Shown: piece after piece, positions 34,201 through 49,200 of the stretch
Position numbering within the stretch: position 1 is the stretch's first letter
How the letters are laid out: each line of letters opens with the position of its first letter
Source of the DNA: Gibbula magus
Taxonomy: Eukaryota; Mollusca; Gastropoda; Trochida; Trochidae
Direction: 5' to 3'
Assembly (NCBI GenBank): GCA_936450465.1
Contig: OW388293.1
Location: 27,781,860-27,845,859, forward strand
Length of the DNA: 64,000 nucleotides
Notes under the pieces: generated by a model
What the model saw: the letters and a program-made list of their open reading frames with translations, nothing else
Databases searched by the model: none
Told to the model about the DNA's origin: nothing
Position numbers and translations under genes: made by a program

Positions 34201-37200
34201 AGGCGTAACGAAAAGATTTCCATATCTTCTCCTTCCGCCCTTGACCTCAGCCCTCGCATTTTCAGTGCTAAGATTTTAACGTACTGCAGGCTGATCGGAT
34301 AAGCCAATCAGAAGACAGTTGTGTTGCTTCTGTGAGTGTGTCGAACGTCGCTATTTTGAATTGGTTCCGAATGTAAACGTCGATTTCATTGGCTATATGT
34401 AAGCAGATGGTAAGGGACTTAACTCGTGATCACAATAGGTGTCGCTGATTCGTTTCACCACCTCTGCCTAGGTTGAAGGCAAGGTAAAAAATGGAGAGAT
34501 CTTGATACATTTTCACCTTGCCATGGGAAGATGGCCCTGTCTGTAGAAATCTTATACCCTGTTATCTTATAAATTAATGAAACCCCTGGACAACCCAAAC
34601 CATTCACTCAATCTACTGGCAACACACAGAAATTCTGGTTTCCAACATCAGTGATTGGCAGAAAAGAAAGCTCCAAGAATCAATCTTCTTGAGAAGATAA
34701 TCCCTGAGATAAACAGGGTTCAAGTGTTAAGTTAAGTTTATCTCGTCACCATTCAATCATAGACTCTTATCCGCTGACCACTCTGTTGTATAAACATTTC
34801 GGTTTCAGTACATATTCACTCATTGTATATTCTCTGTTATCTCATCTAAATGTGTGTACAAACCTGATTACTTCTGTATCTACTTCCATGCTTGTACATA
34901 ATTAGTTAATTGCTTCTCTGGCTTCCTGTTCATCTACTTATATATAATGTACCATCCATTATGTTCAGTATCCACCTGAAGAAGGGGCAAGAAGTAGCCA
35001 AGAAATGTTGTGTGAAACAAATAAAGAAGTTAATTGTTATGCATAATATTTGTCTCTCATAATTATACTTAAATAGGAATAGATTTAAATTTCTTTCAAT
35101 GCTCTCATTTCAGATGCTTGGAAATGAAACTGATCTATCCACAATTGAGTCTTTAGAGAAAGTTGAGAAGTTCCTCAAGATAATCAACAAGAGTGTTGTG
35201 AAGAAAATAGTCGGGTATTTATTATTTGATTTATTAGGGAAAAATATCTAACAAAACATCTTTGAATAGGATCTTCCACGTATCAACATATCAATAATAT
35301 GAATATAAACATATATCCATGTATTTAAAATTGATATTTAATTCATAAAGTGTATATGTGATTGTTTTGAGAGCAATCTACAATACCAACAATGCATGTG
35401 AAGTCACAAATCAAGTTGTTCTCGCAAAAATCTGAGAGTATGTTCTTGACTTGTTTCAAGAATTGGCCGTTATCGGCATTTGATTCGGAACTTCATAATT
35501 GATTCTGCAAATCAATTGCAGCTCTTAATTCTTTTGGATTAATAAGTGGAAAGAAACTCTGCACTGGGTGGTCATAGGTGCAATAATATGTTTTTAGCTC
35601 ATCAGGCCTGAAAGGCCCGATGGGCTTATGGCATGGTATGGCGTCCGTCCATCCGTCCGTAAACTTTTCGCTTTTTCGACTTCTTCTCAAGAACCACTGG
35701 GTCTAGGTAGCTGAAATTTTGTATACAGACTCCTTGGGCAATGGTGATTCTAAATTCTAGATCTAGTGATCCAGTGACCCCAAATAAGGGCCTCACAGAC
35801 CATAACCTATAAAAACTATTTTCATCTTCTTCTCCAGAACAAAAAGACCTAGAAGGCTGAAATGTTGTGTACAGACTCTTTAGCAAATGGATATTCTAAA
35901 TTGTAGATCTAGTGATCCAGTGACCCCAAATAAGGGCCTCACAGACCATAACCTATAAAAACTATTTTCATCTTCTTCTCCAGAACAAAAAGACCTAGAA
36001 GGCTGAAATGTTGTGTACAGACTCTTTAGCAAATGGAGATTCTAAATTGTAGATTTGGTGACCCTGTGGCCCAAAAAAAGGGCCTTACAGGCCATGACCT
36101 AAATTCCTATTTTCATCTTCTTCTCCAGAACAAAAAGACCTAGAAGGCTGAAATGTTGTGTACAGACTCTTTAGCAAATGGAGATTCTAAATTGTAGATT
36201 TGGTGACCCTGTGGCCCCAAACAAGGGCCTCACAGGCCATTACCTAAAATCCTGTTTTCATCTGTTTCTCCGGAACAAAAAGACCTAGAAGGCTGTAATA
36301 TTGTGTGCAGACTCTTTAGCCAATGGGGATTCTAACTTGTAAATTTGGTGACACTGTTACCCCAAATATGGGCCACAGCCTAAAAAAACCTTCGAAATTG
36401 AATTTTGAACTGATATTTTATGGCGCTTCAATCAGTATTTAATTTATCCCTAATAAAATACCTGAGGGAGAGTCATCTCATCTTTTAGATATGTGAGTCC
36501 TAACTTGGGTTTGAGAAATGCAGAATTGAGAAAAAAAGTAACTATGCAGTTAATCTTATTCAGTAGGAATGTGAAATATTTGTCGACTTAAGATTACAAT
36601 CTACACTGTGGCCATGTTTCTCAAATTGATGTAATCAATGTGAAATGAGAACTATTGAATAGCCTGTGAACTGAATATTGTGACAAGCCACAAAGGAATA
36701 ATTTGAAGAGGAGTTTAGAATTCTTTTTATTTCACATGAGATATGTGAACTGCATATGACTGGTATTGAAATTATAAGATGAGACTATTTTCATCTTCTT
36801 CTCCAGGACAAAAAGACCTAGAAGGCTGTCATGTTGTGTAAAGAGTCTTTAGCCAATGGAGATTCTAAATTGTAGATTTGGTGACCCTGTGGCCCCAAAT
36901 AAGGGCCTCACAGGCCATTACCTAAAATCCTGTTTTCATCTTTTTCTCCGGAACAAAAAGACCTAGAAGGCTGTAATAATGTGTGCAAACTCTTTAGCCA
37001 ATGGGGATTCTATCTTGTAAATTTGGGTGACCCTGTGACCCCAAATATGGGCCACAGCCTAAAAAAACCTTTGAAATTGAATTTTGAACTGATATTTTAT
37101 GGTACTTCAATCATTATTTAGTTTATCCCTAATAGTAAAATACCTGAGGGAGAGTCATCTCATCTTTTAGATATATATGGGAGTCCTAACTTGGGTTTGA

Positions 37201-40200
37201 GAAATGCAGAAATTGAGAAAAAAAGTAACTTTGCAGTTAATCTTATTCAGTAGGAATGTGAAATATATGTCGAAGATCAAGTCTCCATGCATTATGGACA
37301 TGTTTGTCAAATTGATGTAATCAATGTGAAATGAGAACTATTGAATTGCCTATGAACTGAATATTGTGGATATTATAAAAAAAAACGCCCTCACAGGTCT
37401 ATTTTCATCTTCTTCTCCAAATCAAACTAGAAGGAATATTGCGTTCAGAATGTTTAGATGTTTGGATGAAAAGGCTAAGAACCGATAAAATTGTGCAAAG
37501 ATTATTTAGCCAAAGTGATTCTAAATTGTACTATGTACCATGAGATTCATCACATTGCCTGTTCTCTCTAAGCCTTATACAGTTAGATCAGTGATGCCAG
37601 AGTTTTGTGCAAGGCAGAGGCTATTACATAATTTGGCTGTAAAAGCACAGCTGGCTTGTAACCAGAGCCAAGGGGTCAGCATATTGCATAATCTCCTGTG
37701 TGTTGACCTTGCTGAGTGCTCTCTCTCACTTTCAAGACAAAAATTTGTCAGGGCTAGGGATTATGCAGTATATTGAGACAATATGTTTCTGTCTTCATCA
37801 TCAAACAATATAAACCCTGATGAGCTACAGAGCCCATGGCTCTATTTTTTGGTGTTTTTGCATATTTTAAATTTAAAATTATTTACATATGCAAAACTAT
37901 AGGTTTCTATGCTTACAAAAGGAGAATGCACAACATTAACTTCAGCAGGTTGATGGGAATATCTTAATGTTAACAGTTAATAATTCTAATGCTTTTTCAT
38001 ATAACAGGAAGATTGGTAAGTGCGTCCATTGTGAGACAGAGTTTGAGGCTCCACCTGTTGAGCTGCCCTGCAAAGACCTGATCTGCCTCCGATGCTTCCA
38101 TGACCTTCAGGTCACCAAGGATCTTGTCTGTCCCAGCTGCAACAAACAATTTTCAAAGATGTTCAAGCCAGGCAGTGGACCTACACATAAGGCGTACGTC
38201 TTTCTTTTGATGGTGTTACATAACACACAACATTTTAACTGATGCTGTTCGTCTCATAATTAATATAGGACAGAATGATTTGATAATTTAAGCAAAATTG
38301 AGGGAAACATGCAGCTAAAAGTCCCAATCTTTGGTTAACTTGTGGATTTTCGGATGCTGAAATATAGCTGGGAATGCCACTTATACTTACAGTCATTGAC
38401 CCATCCCAAATTAGTCTCTCTAACAAGTTGTGATTCCTGTAAATTGGTTGATCAGATTGGTTTAGCAGTAATTACGTCAACACGTGTAAAATGTTTATCC
38501 AACATTCCCAGGGAGAGTTTCAAGGAGTATGAAGAGTACTTGAAGTGCAGCAACAACTTCCTGATGCTGATCGTGTCCAAGCTTTGTTTTGGAGGGAGCT
38601 GTACCCCGGACAGCAACGTCATCGAGAGAATCTTCAGCTACATCACTCGCAGAGTGGACAAGGAACACCAGACCGGCAGAGTTTACACCAAGGAGATGTC
38701 TGTTTTTGATGACATGATTGATCCAACACCCGTAGTCCGCTCATTTCTTCTGCAACTTCTCATTCACAAAAGGTAAGTAACATTGATTTGTTCATCTTTG
38801 AAATAAAAAACATCAGTCTCTGTTAATTTATAAGTAGTCTTTCGACTGTATCTGGAGAAAACAAATTGTATGGTTTTGATCTTTTGAAGAACTTCTGTTT
38901 TGGTGTCAAAGAAAAGTGAGCTGTTTGATTAAAATTATGAAAGGAAATTTCTCAGGAAAATAAAACAAATCAGGTACACTTTCTACAATAACACTTGTAT
39001 TCTTTCATCCACCATAATCTAAAATTATTTGTTTAAAATAACAAAAGTTATGAATTATGAGAGGAATATTGAATTGAACGTATTGATTTCGACGTGGAAA
39101 AGTCTCAGATCTAATCCTGCCTTGAAAGAAGAGGGAAAGTATTTCCTCAATTCATCCAAGTTGGAAACTGTGCTGTTGAGATCACAGTATCTGGTGGAAT
39201 GTTTTTGAATTTTCTTCTTTAGTGAAGAGACTGTGCAGAAATACCTCCAAGACTTTTTCCATCAAGCTAGCCAGCTCTGTCATCAAGGAAGGAATGAGGA
39301 GTCAACAATTGAGCAAATTGTGCAGTTCAGTCTCCTTGTTATTCACTGCTTTGAGGTGAGACATCTTGCAAGATGTTTATGTTGCTATGTTAAGGCTCTC
39401 GGGAAATATTTGTGAACTTGACCATATAGGTATCAATTAAACCATCAGTGAATGTTATCAAAGCACTTGACATACAGTTTTTATAGAGATTGCGATACAT
39501 AGATATAGTGCATATAGACATGTTTGAACATTTGTCCGTATTAGTTTGGGATTTGCAAGCCATACAAGAATCTGTGGGAAGAACCATCAGCTCAGAGAAA
39601 CAAGTTCTCCAAGGTTGACCATGCAACTCTTGCATCATATATTTATATAGGGGGATATGTATTCAGTGCTCTTGGTCTCATTCTTGTCAATGCAATATCT
39701 CATAAACTGCACATCAAGTGTGTTCAAATTCTATGACAGAGTGTATTGATGGATTATGCAGACACCAATCAACTGAGGTGACCTTGATATTATCTTTAAG
39801 GTCACCATGACACATTGGCTACTTTTCAAACTCTTGTTAAAGCGATACTTCATGACCCGTTGCACCCAATGTCTTAAAATTTGGTGATCGACAGCCTTTA
39901 TTGACAGATAGGATACAGTGGCAAATACTTGTTCTTGGAGAGGCCCTTGCTGATACAGGGTTTATAAGATGTTCATCATTGTTCATGATTCAATAAATTT
40001 CCAGGACCTCTACCATGAAAATGGAAGCAGTTCCACAACATCTGACATTGCAATGAACGACGCAGGACATCAACTGCAGGCTGGGAGAACCTACATCTTA
40101 CACGAAGCTCTTAACATGAGCAAGATGTTCACCATTGCTCAATGTAGATATGGACTGACTGCAGCGGCGTATTACCTCAATGCTGTTCTTGTAACCAGAA

Positions 40201-43200
40201 AAGAAAAATCTACTAGAGCTTTCAAAAAGCTCCTTCAGAAGATAAATGATTTGTTGAGTGTAACAAATACAGAGTGGCCAAAGTGAGTTCTATAGTTACT
40301 CACATAATGACATAGTTCTTAATACAAGACAAATCTTATGGATTACAACTTGTTGAAGGCATTAAGTAGCTCAGAATTATTATGAGAAAATATATATTGG
40401 GATTATCAAACAGACTTGTATTATAATGTGTAGACCAACTTCAAAATGCTATAACAAATTCAATTTAGTTCAAATTTGTTCAATTCTCTTCTTATATTAA
40501 CTGTTCAATCTGAAATTTGTCAAACTCATATTGTTGTCATGTTTTAATGATTGTATCACAAAAAAGTTCCCTGAATATATTGCCCTTCATGTAATGGAAT
40601 AAAAAGAACAGTTTTTAAATTGTTTATCTGGATATATAAAAAAGATATCTTGTGGTTTTAGGAAGTTCTTGGTGAAGCAGATATGTCGAGAGTTCGGCAC
40701 TGACAGCTATCACACCATCTGTAACAGTGGGGCAGCTCCCTGGCTCAAACTGGATCTCTCCGAGCAGGTACTTGCAGTGCATTCACTCTTCTGTTCAGGG
40801 AAATTATAAATAACTTAACCTGTATCAGCATTCTGTTCTATTTCAACAATTAATGTCACTGATGCCATTTAGGCAACATAGGGAGTGTTATCATCATCAT
40901 TCCTCACGACAATAGTCAAAGAGATTATTCTAACAAATATATTCTCAATGAAATGTATGTGTGTTTTTGAGATGTCTTGTTCAATAATGAATACACTGCA
41001 CAGGTTGCAGAGTGTCCTGACCGGTACGTGGTGTGTCTGGAGTATCAGAAAGTGAGGGAAGCTCTTGCCAAAACTCTGCTTGGGGAAAACATCAGGCATC
41101 TCAAGCAGCTTGTAAAGGTAGGGTCACAGATAACAACCACTTTCCTTATAACTTGACTTTAGTTTGAAACTTTGAGGAAAGTAAGAATATTAAAATAAAT
41201 CATGACCCTTTCCACAATTTGTGAGCCTTAAATTTTGTTCTATTAAAAGGTTTCAAAATGTAAAAGAAATACCGGTATATTAAATTCAGGTTAAACAGAA
41301 AAGCCACTGGATATTGTGCGTTTGAAAACTGTATTGAAATGTGATCATGTTACATCCTGGGGACAGTTTATTATATCTATTTGATTGTATAATAACATGC
41401 TAAATATTTGCTTCAACAAGCAGTGAATTGGCTTTTTTTCTGTCCATATTTTGAGAGCTGTTCTTTAAGTAATGTTTTCTTGACAATACAGTTCAATTGG
41501 TCTTATATAAAAATATAATTATCTAATACATGCTACAACAGAAAAGCGAGATGGTGTTTTTTCTGTCAAAATATTGAGAGTGGATCTTTTACTTTTAGGT
41601 AATATTCTCTAGACGCTAAAGTTCAACTGTTATTATATAAATAATTATCTAAGTATTTGCCCCAACAGGACAATGAGATGGTGTTCCTGCTGGCGCTTCA
41701 TAGAGAAGTGACAATGAGGAACATCAAACACCCTCCCGAACATCAGGAGCATAAGGAGGTAACAATATCGGTTGAATCACTGAATAGAAATAGAAACACA
41801 CACAAGTTTTGAGTATAACCCTTCATCAACAATGATCTCATCTTTCTTCTTTGAAAGATTGGTACTTTGAGTTCTGTGTGTCTTGTTTGCCTACTTTTTA
41901 GCTCATCTGGCCTGAAAGGCCCGATAGGCCCGATAGGCTTATAGCATTGCATGGTGTCCGGCGTCCGTCCGTCCATCCATCCGTCTGTAAACTTTTGCAT
42001 TTTCGTCTTCTTCTCCAGAACCACTTGGTCTAGGGAGCTGAAATTTTGTGTGCAGACTCCTTGGCTAATGGGGATTCTAAATTGTAGATTTCATGACATG
42101 GCAACCCCAAAAAGCTATTTTCATCTTCCAAAAGATCTAGAGAGCTGAAAAGTTGTGTGCAGACTCCTTGGCTAATGGGGATTCTAAATTGTAGATTTGG
42201 TGACCCCTCGACCTCAAATGGGGTCACAGGGGTCAATCTGTTATCTGTTATCTGTCATGCATAAAGTTTTCACCTCTTCGATTTAATGGAGATTTGTTGA
42301 CTATCAAAACCATAAACAGTAGAAGCACCAATGCCTTCAAACCTCATCTTTTTGTCCCCCGCCGCAACGCGGAACGGGGGACTATGTATTCAGCGGCGTC
42401 CGTACGTCACATTTCTTGTTTACGCGATATCTTATGAAGCGTTGCATCCAAAGTCTTCAAATTTCATGTCTGCCTACATTGTGGGAAGACGCAGACACCA
42501 GTCAATTTTGGTGACCTTGGTCTTATTTTCAAGGTCACCACGACACTTTGACCACTTTTTGAACTCTTGTTTACGCGATATCTCATGAAGCGTTGCATCC
42601 AAAGTCTTCAAATTTGGTTTCTGCCTACATTGTGGGAAGACGCAGACACCAGTCACTTTTGGTGACCTTGGCCTTATTTTCAAGGTCACCACGACACTTT
42701 GACCACTTTTTTAACTCTTGTTTACGCGATATCTCATGAAGTGTTGCATCCAAAGTCTTCAAATTTGGTTTCTGCCTACATTGGGGGAAGACGCAGACAC
42801 CAGTCACTTTTGGTGACCTTGGCCTTATTTTCAAGGTCACCACGACACTTTGACCACTTTTTGAACTCTTGTTTACGCGATATCTCATGAAGCGTTGCAT
42901 CCAAAGTCTTCAAATTTGGTTTCTGCCTACATTGGGGAAAGACACAGACACCAGTTTATTTTGGTGACCTTGACCTTATTTTCAAGGTCACTGCAACACT
43001 TTGAGCACTTTTCTAACTCTTGTTAACGCGATATATATCTTTACCAGTTGGACTCAAAGTCTTCAAATTTGGTGTCAGTCTATACTGGGGGATGACGCAG
43101 ATACCAGGGGATTTTGGTGACCTTGACCTTATTTTCAAAGTCACTACAACACTTTGACCACTTTTCGAACTCTTGTTATCACCATTTATTATGACCGGTT

Positions 43201-46200
43201 GGACCAAATGTTTTCAAATTTGGTGTCAGTCTACATTGGAGGATGATGCAGACGCCAGTCGATTTGGTGACCTTGACCTTATTTTCAAGGTCACCACAAC
43301 ACTTTGACCACTTTTAGAACTCTTATTAACACGATATATCATGAAACCAAGTAGCTCCAATGATGTGTCTTACTAGGTCAATGTCACCGGCGGGGGACAT
43401 TGCCATGTTAGTGGCAAACACTTGTTATACATTGGTATTCAACCTAAAGATAATAAACCAAGCAATCACAATCATAGCTAATGACTCGATTATGTTTTGC
43501 TCTTCCATTGCAGGGTTTGGATGAAGTGGAAGAGTTTATCAAAACCACAAAGAAGAAAGTAATTTTGAAGGTGAGTTTGCTGAGAATAACAGATCAAGTG
43601 TAAACAACAAAACCTTTTCCTTTCCAAATATTGCGTGATAGGTCTTTTAGCACTTTCAAAGAACAGTGGCATGCACTGCTGCTCCATGCTTCATAAACTT
43701 GTCAGCCTATCCCTCGTTAACATGTAACATCCTTTGTAACATCCTTTGTAACATCTTATTGATGTGTAATTTAGATTAATATGGCACAAATAAATTCAAC
43801 TGCTATGTTTATTTTCGTTCTCAGGAACTAGCCCTGAAGTTGCTAACCAACCAACTGGGTTTACCAGGTGCCCGTCTAAATGTACAGCCGAGGATGAGTG
43901 CAAGAGACCAGAGTCTTGTCTGTCTGCTGTTCCATGTCCAGCTAGCCGTAGTACATTTCAATGGGATGAAAGGATTTCTCAAACCACTCAAAGACCTCAT
44001 CACCGCTCCTCAAACCATGATGGTATGTGGAAAATAAAGAGAAATATCAGTTATTAATTATATAATCATAAGTGTCCTGCGTTATAAAGCCTGAAAATTC
44101 AATGGATTTTTTTAAATACTCGCAAATCGGTTCACTTAATCACTCACTTGCTCCTAGCTGAACCCTAATCAGACCTATCAAAAAAATCCTACCCACTTCG
44201 CAGAAAAAAATGGAAAAGCCTACAATAATCATGGAAATAGCAACTTACAAATGATACTGCGACACAGAAACAGTAAAAGGTGCAACATTAATTTATCATC
44301 ATGCAGCTGTAAACGACAACTCTGCGACCGATATCCTCGCACTTGCACACTTTGAAGAGTCAGTCTCTACCATGTGTATACATTTGCGAGCATGGACAGA
44401 ATGCGTGTACTTTTGCTCCCTCATTTAAAGCATTTATATTATGTTATTTGTAATTTCTGTGTGTGCTCACTTGTTTAGGTTACACTTTACGTGTACGTGA
44501 GGCGAATCATGATTTTCTAGGTTAGGTGGAATGTGAATGCACGGTAGAGGTCAAAGTTCGCTCAGATTAAAATGTGGCAGTTTCCAAGTTTTGTGTGTCT
44601 GAGTTATCGATTTCATTACAACTTTTGATGTTTATGTGTCGCGGTATTATATTTAAATTGCTATTTCGAAGATTAATGTAGGCTTCTCAAAGTTTTTAAG
44701 CACAGAGGTAATGTTTTCTTTGGTAGGCCTGCTATTGACACACAAACATTTGTAATGTTTTTCCCTCCAGGGAACATTGTTGCCGACCATGCCGCAAGAT
44801 GACATGGATGTTATTAGACAAGGCTGGGCTGGAAATGACCCCGTGGTTTTCTATCGTAAGTTGTTGCTGTTTGTATAGTTCCACTGTAGTAGACATCCTT
44901 TTGTTTCCATGGCAGGTACTGTTTTCATGTTTTCACAGCCGATCCTGTTTCAAACATAGTTAAATCTAAGTCTCATCAGGGGTTGGTGTAATTATACCCC
45001 CGCGTCCGTCCGTACGTCCGTCCTTCTGTCCAGTCAATTTTCTCAAAAACCGTCAAAGGTTCCGAAATATTATTTTTTTACGGAGTTATGGCCCTTGAAT
45101 CCGAAATTGAACTTAGTACCAAAAGAACTGTGATGCTCCAATGGGGACAAGTTTTCTCGGAAACTATTACATCTAGGTGAATGAAATTTAATATGGCGAT
45201 AGTCCAGATGATACTCTTCACCGAGTTCGAAAACCAGTTCTGAAATATTACTTTTTATGGAGTCGTGACCCTTGGATCCGAAATTGAACTTTGTACCAAA
45301 AGAGTTTTGATGCTCCAATGGGGACAAGTTTTCTCGGAAACTATTACATCTAGGTGAATGACATTTAATATGGAGGTAGTCCAGATGATACTCCAGATGA
45401 AACATTGAAATTCAGTGCAGTAACAATAATTGTTTACTGTTTTCAATAGACAGTTTAATTGTTTTGATTAATTTGATAACCTTGTTTCAATACTATGGTC
45501 ATTGAATTTATAACATTCTGTCCTAGAAGAAAAAGGTGACATGTTTATTTGTCTTTCTAGGCTGTCCAAATGGTCATCCCTATGCAATAGGAAACGTAAG
45601 TGATCCAGTTATTGATTCATCCATGACCCTGAACTACAGATTTGTTACGAAAATTGAAATTTTGGGTCTGATTTTCATGTAAATAACAATAAAAAGGAGG
45701 TCCTATAAAAGTTTGAAGATTTTGTTCATGAGCTGAGGAAAATCAATTTGAAGGGATGGATAATTTTAAAATGTGAACATGAGAAACTAAAATAATGTGT
45801 GTGAGGATGAAGTTGAAAATTAAACCTTGAATCTATTTTGTCATGTTTGAATATGAAACTGGACAATATTATCATTATGGTAATGAATAAAATAAATGAA
45901 AGTATGAAAATTAAACTATTATCATTATGGTTATGAGTGATATATACGTATGTACAGTGTGGGAGACCATATGTGGAGGCAACCTGTCACTGTGGACTTA
46001 AGATCGGTGGACAAGGTCATAAGGCAGCCGAGGGAAATGTTCAGGACTCGAGGTAAGAAGTGTGTGTTGCATGATGTTTTCAAATTGTAATTTTATGTAC
46101 TGAAAATAGTACATTCATATATATATTCCTGCAGGCTTACCCTGGAAAGATGCGTAGGTTCTCTCAAAGCCGATCATTACCGATTGAGATACTGGCCAGT

Positions 46201-49200
46201 GACTTCTAGTCAAATAGACAGTAACTGATTTGCTGTTCTGGAAATTCTTTTTCAGAAGGGATCCTCCTTGGGGTACTTATTGCATAAAATTGGTAATTTT
46301 AGATATATGACAGGTTGTAACTATTTTTTCCACGTAAAATCTTTTTTAAAACCAAAAAATCGTACTTTGGGACACCCCTCTAGAGTCCCAACCCATGGTG
46401 TTGCTATGCAGCCAAGGGCAGATAAGTCTATTCTCACCACTTTTCAATTTGTCATTCTCATAGGAAGGCGTACAAACTTTTTCTTATCCAAAGTTGCGAG
46501 TTTCCACTCCTTGATCTAAGAAAATATGTCCCAGAAAGAATCTGTATGTGTGGTAACTTCTACATTCTTTCAGTAGGGTCGAATGGCTTCGCATTTCTAG
46601 CGATATCTTTGTTAATTGTAACTTGGCTTAGCCGTTCCAAGATGGCGGCGATCTTCATCGATCAAGTTTTTTTATCGTCTTTGTTTGCTCTATCTGGACT
46701 TTCCACTTGTTTATTTTATAACAAATGAGGGTTTAGAGTCTTTCTCTTTCGGGAGACCATTCGCCCTTTGGCCTACTAACAATTTAGTCACATGACATGG
46801 TCTATTGCTTTCAGGTAGGGGGTGTGGCCATGCTTGTTTACATTTTGTACTTCGCATTTTTTTACCATTCACCTCTGCTCTTGTTCATTTGCATTCATGT
46901 TTATTATACATAAACAACTACATGCATTTCCCCATGTTATTATTATATATAAATAAATATTTTATATATATATATGCATGTGATTTTACACTATCCGGTT
47001 ATGGTATGGCTACTTTATTCTTAGCCCTTCAAGCCCTGTGGCCTGTGTATGGCTCCTATCTCCATTCTGGATGCTTATGACGAGTGTCTTCGTTGCCTTC
47101 GTTTACTTCCAAAGCAAAGGCCAAGAGGGACAAAGACCTAAAGTTCCTTGCCGCAGCGCTTCTGGCAGTCAAGGACATCATGACACTTGACCCCCCTTCT
47201 AAGGCTAAAAAGCTTAGCAAACAGGTTGCTAAGGGTAAGGGTAAGGCTAAGGTTAAAGAAGGCACCGGTGCCGTCTACCTCCTCGGCTAAGTCGGATCTA
47301 GATTAACCTTCATCCGAGTCAAATTCTGCAGAGGAGGAGCAGCAACCTGTGGCCAGGGAACACTCCCCACCCCCGCCCGTTTTACAACCTAACCAAACAC
47401 CATCGACTAACTTTGACATGTTGCACTTCACCAATATGTTAACACAGCAGATGAAGGCTATGATCGACACAGCGGTTTCGGGGCTCCGGTCAGGAACCCG
47501 ATGCTACTCTGGCTATAAGGGGGGTATCGTCCCTGGCTCGGTATCAACTCAAGGTCTCCAGCTCCCAGGCACTGGTCTGGTGAAAATGGAGACCCAAGCC
47601 ACCACCCAGCCTTCCCAGACACCTGGCGCTGGTCACGTCCCGTCGCCAGAGACGGTCACCAGGGCCAGCCCCCCATTACAGGGATTGACACGCCTCCTGT
47701 GTTGCAGGACCAGCACAATCTACCCCCGCCCCTCGCTCCAAGACTACCGTTCCAGTCCGTGACTCAGGTCGCCGGGGGCCCACTTTTTTTCACAAGGGAT
47801 CCTCCTTGGGGACTACATATAGCATAACAATCCTTATTTTTAACTTGATTACAGCTTGTAACATAATTTTTAAACACAACAGTAAAAATAAGTTAAAAAA
47901 CATTAAAAAAAAACTATTTTTCAAATTTGTGACCACCCTGTGTAAAGCCCGATCCCTACCGATTAGCGTAGCAACCAAGGGGAGTAACTCTACTCTCACC
48001 ACTTATCAATCTGTCATCAACTGGTGAAGATGTCTTTGCTTTCGTTGTCACTTTTGACTTGAGTTCGTGTGTTTCCTATGAAAATGGATAAGACTAAGAA
48101 TACTGTATGTGTGGTAACCCCTTTTATTCGTAGAGGCGAATGCTTTAGGTCACAATTATGGTTTTCTTCGCATTGTAACTTCGTTTTCAATTCGCACGTG
48201 CCTCGACTTCAACGAGTAATGGCGTATGGAAAACGCTCATAGTGGCGGATGCTGAGGCAAAATGCTATGTGTTAGTGCATTGGGATTTTGTGTTGAGATC
48301 TGATTGTTTTGAAGGTTCTTTATCATGCTTCGCATTTATAAGGCAGCACTTTACTGATGATGATCTCTCCCTTTTTGATTTTTTTCATTCTCAGAGTTAT
48401 CGTTTGTTCAGTTGGCAACATATACTTTGTATTTCATGCTCTATTTCTTTCAGTGGCTTACTGTCTATTGCTTGCCTAGTGCTTAGTTAATATAGTAATC
48501 GCCTCTGCCTTTTATGTCTGTATGTTGCACATTTATAAAACATAAACATTGCACTTACATACATGCACACCCCTGAGTATTCTATGTTTGACTTTCCAGT
48601 CATTCAGGGAATGCGTGGGGTGCAAATTTCGACTTGCCCCTGCTGACTGACGTGACTGGTGCCTCGCCTGTCTCGTAGAAGACGAGCATGACTATTCCAC
48701 TTGTGACCTATGCCTCAGCTTCACCCCCCAGACCAAGTATGAGAGGGGTATGGATACCATCTACTTCAAGAAACTCCAGAAGGCGGGTCGGGAGTTGAGG
48801 GGGTTGGTTCCCCCTTCTAAAGAGAGGAGGAAGGGTAAAGGTGGTAAGAAGGGTAAAGGCAAAAAGTAGGTGCACTCCCCTCCTATTCCTTCATCTTCAT
48901 CGGATGAGGATATGGAGGTGGGGTCACCTGCGGGAGATAATTCTCAGCCCCCGGTTCTTTCACCACAACCAAGCACCTCGATTGTTGTTACTAACCCAAA
49001 TAACACTAATTTGGATGCATTGGCAATCTACGCGATCATCCAGGGGCAGATGACTGGGATGGTGGGGATGATGATGGAACATCGCCGCAAGGAGTTGACT
49101 GTCGTGTCCCTTCCGGAACTTGATGCTCCAGGGTCACCTCTGGTGCAGGCAAGGACCTCGGGACCTTTACCGGACCGGTCGCAGGCCCCAGCGAGAGCAG

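Noticed and set aside
46134..46228. Possible RNF213-like terminal exon (TTCCTGCAG acceptor, 30 codons, then TGA)
   Set aside because: It joins exon 20 in phase, but exon 21 at 54692 joins exon 20 equally well and continues the conserved family sequence. The candidate shows no family similarity and ends just before a DIRS end.
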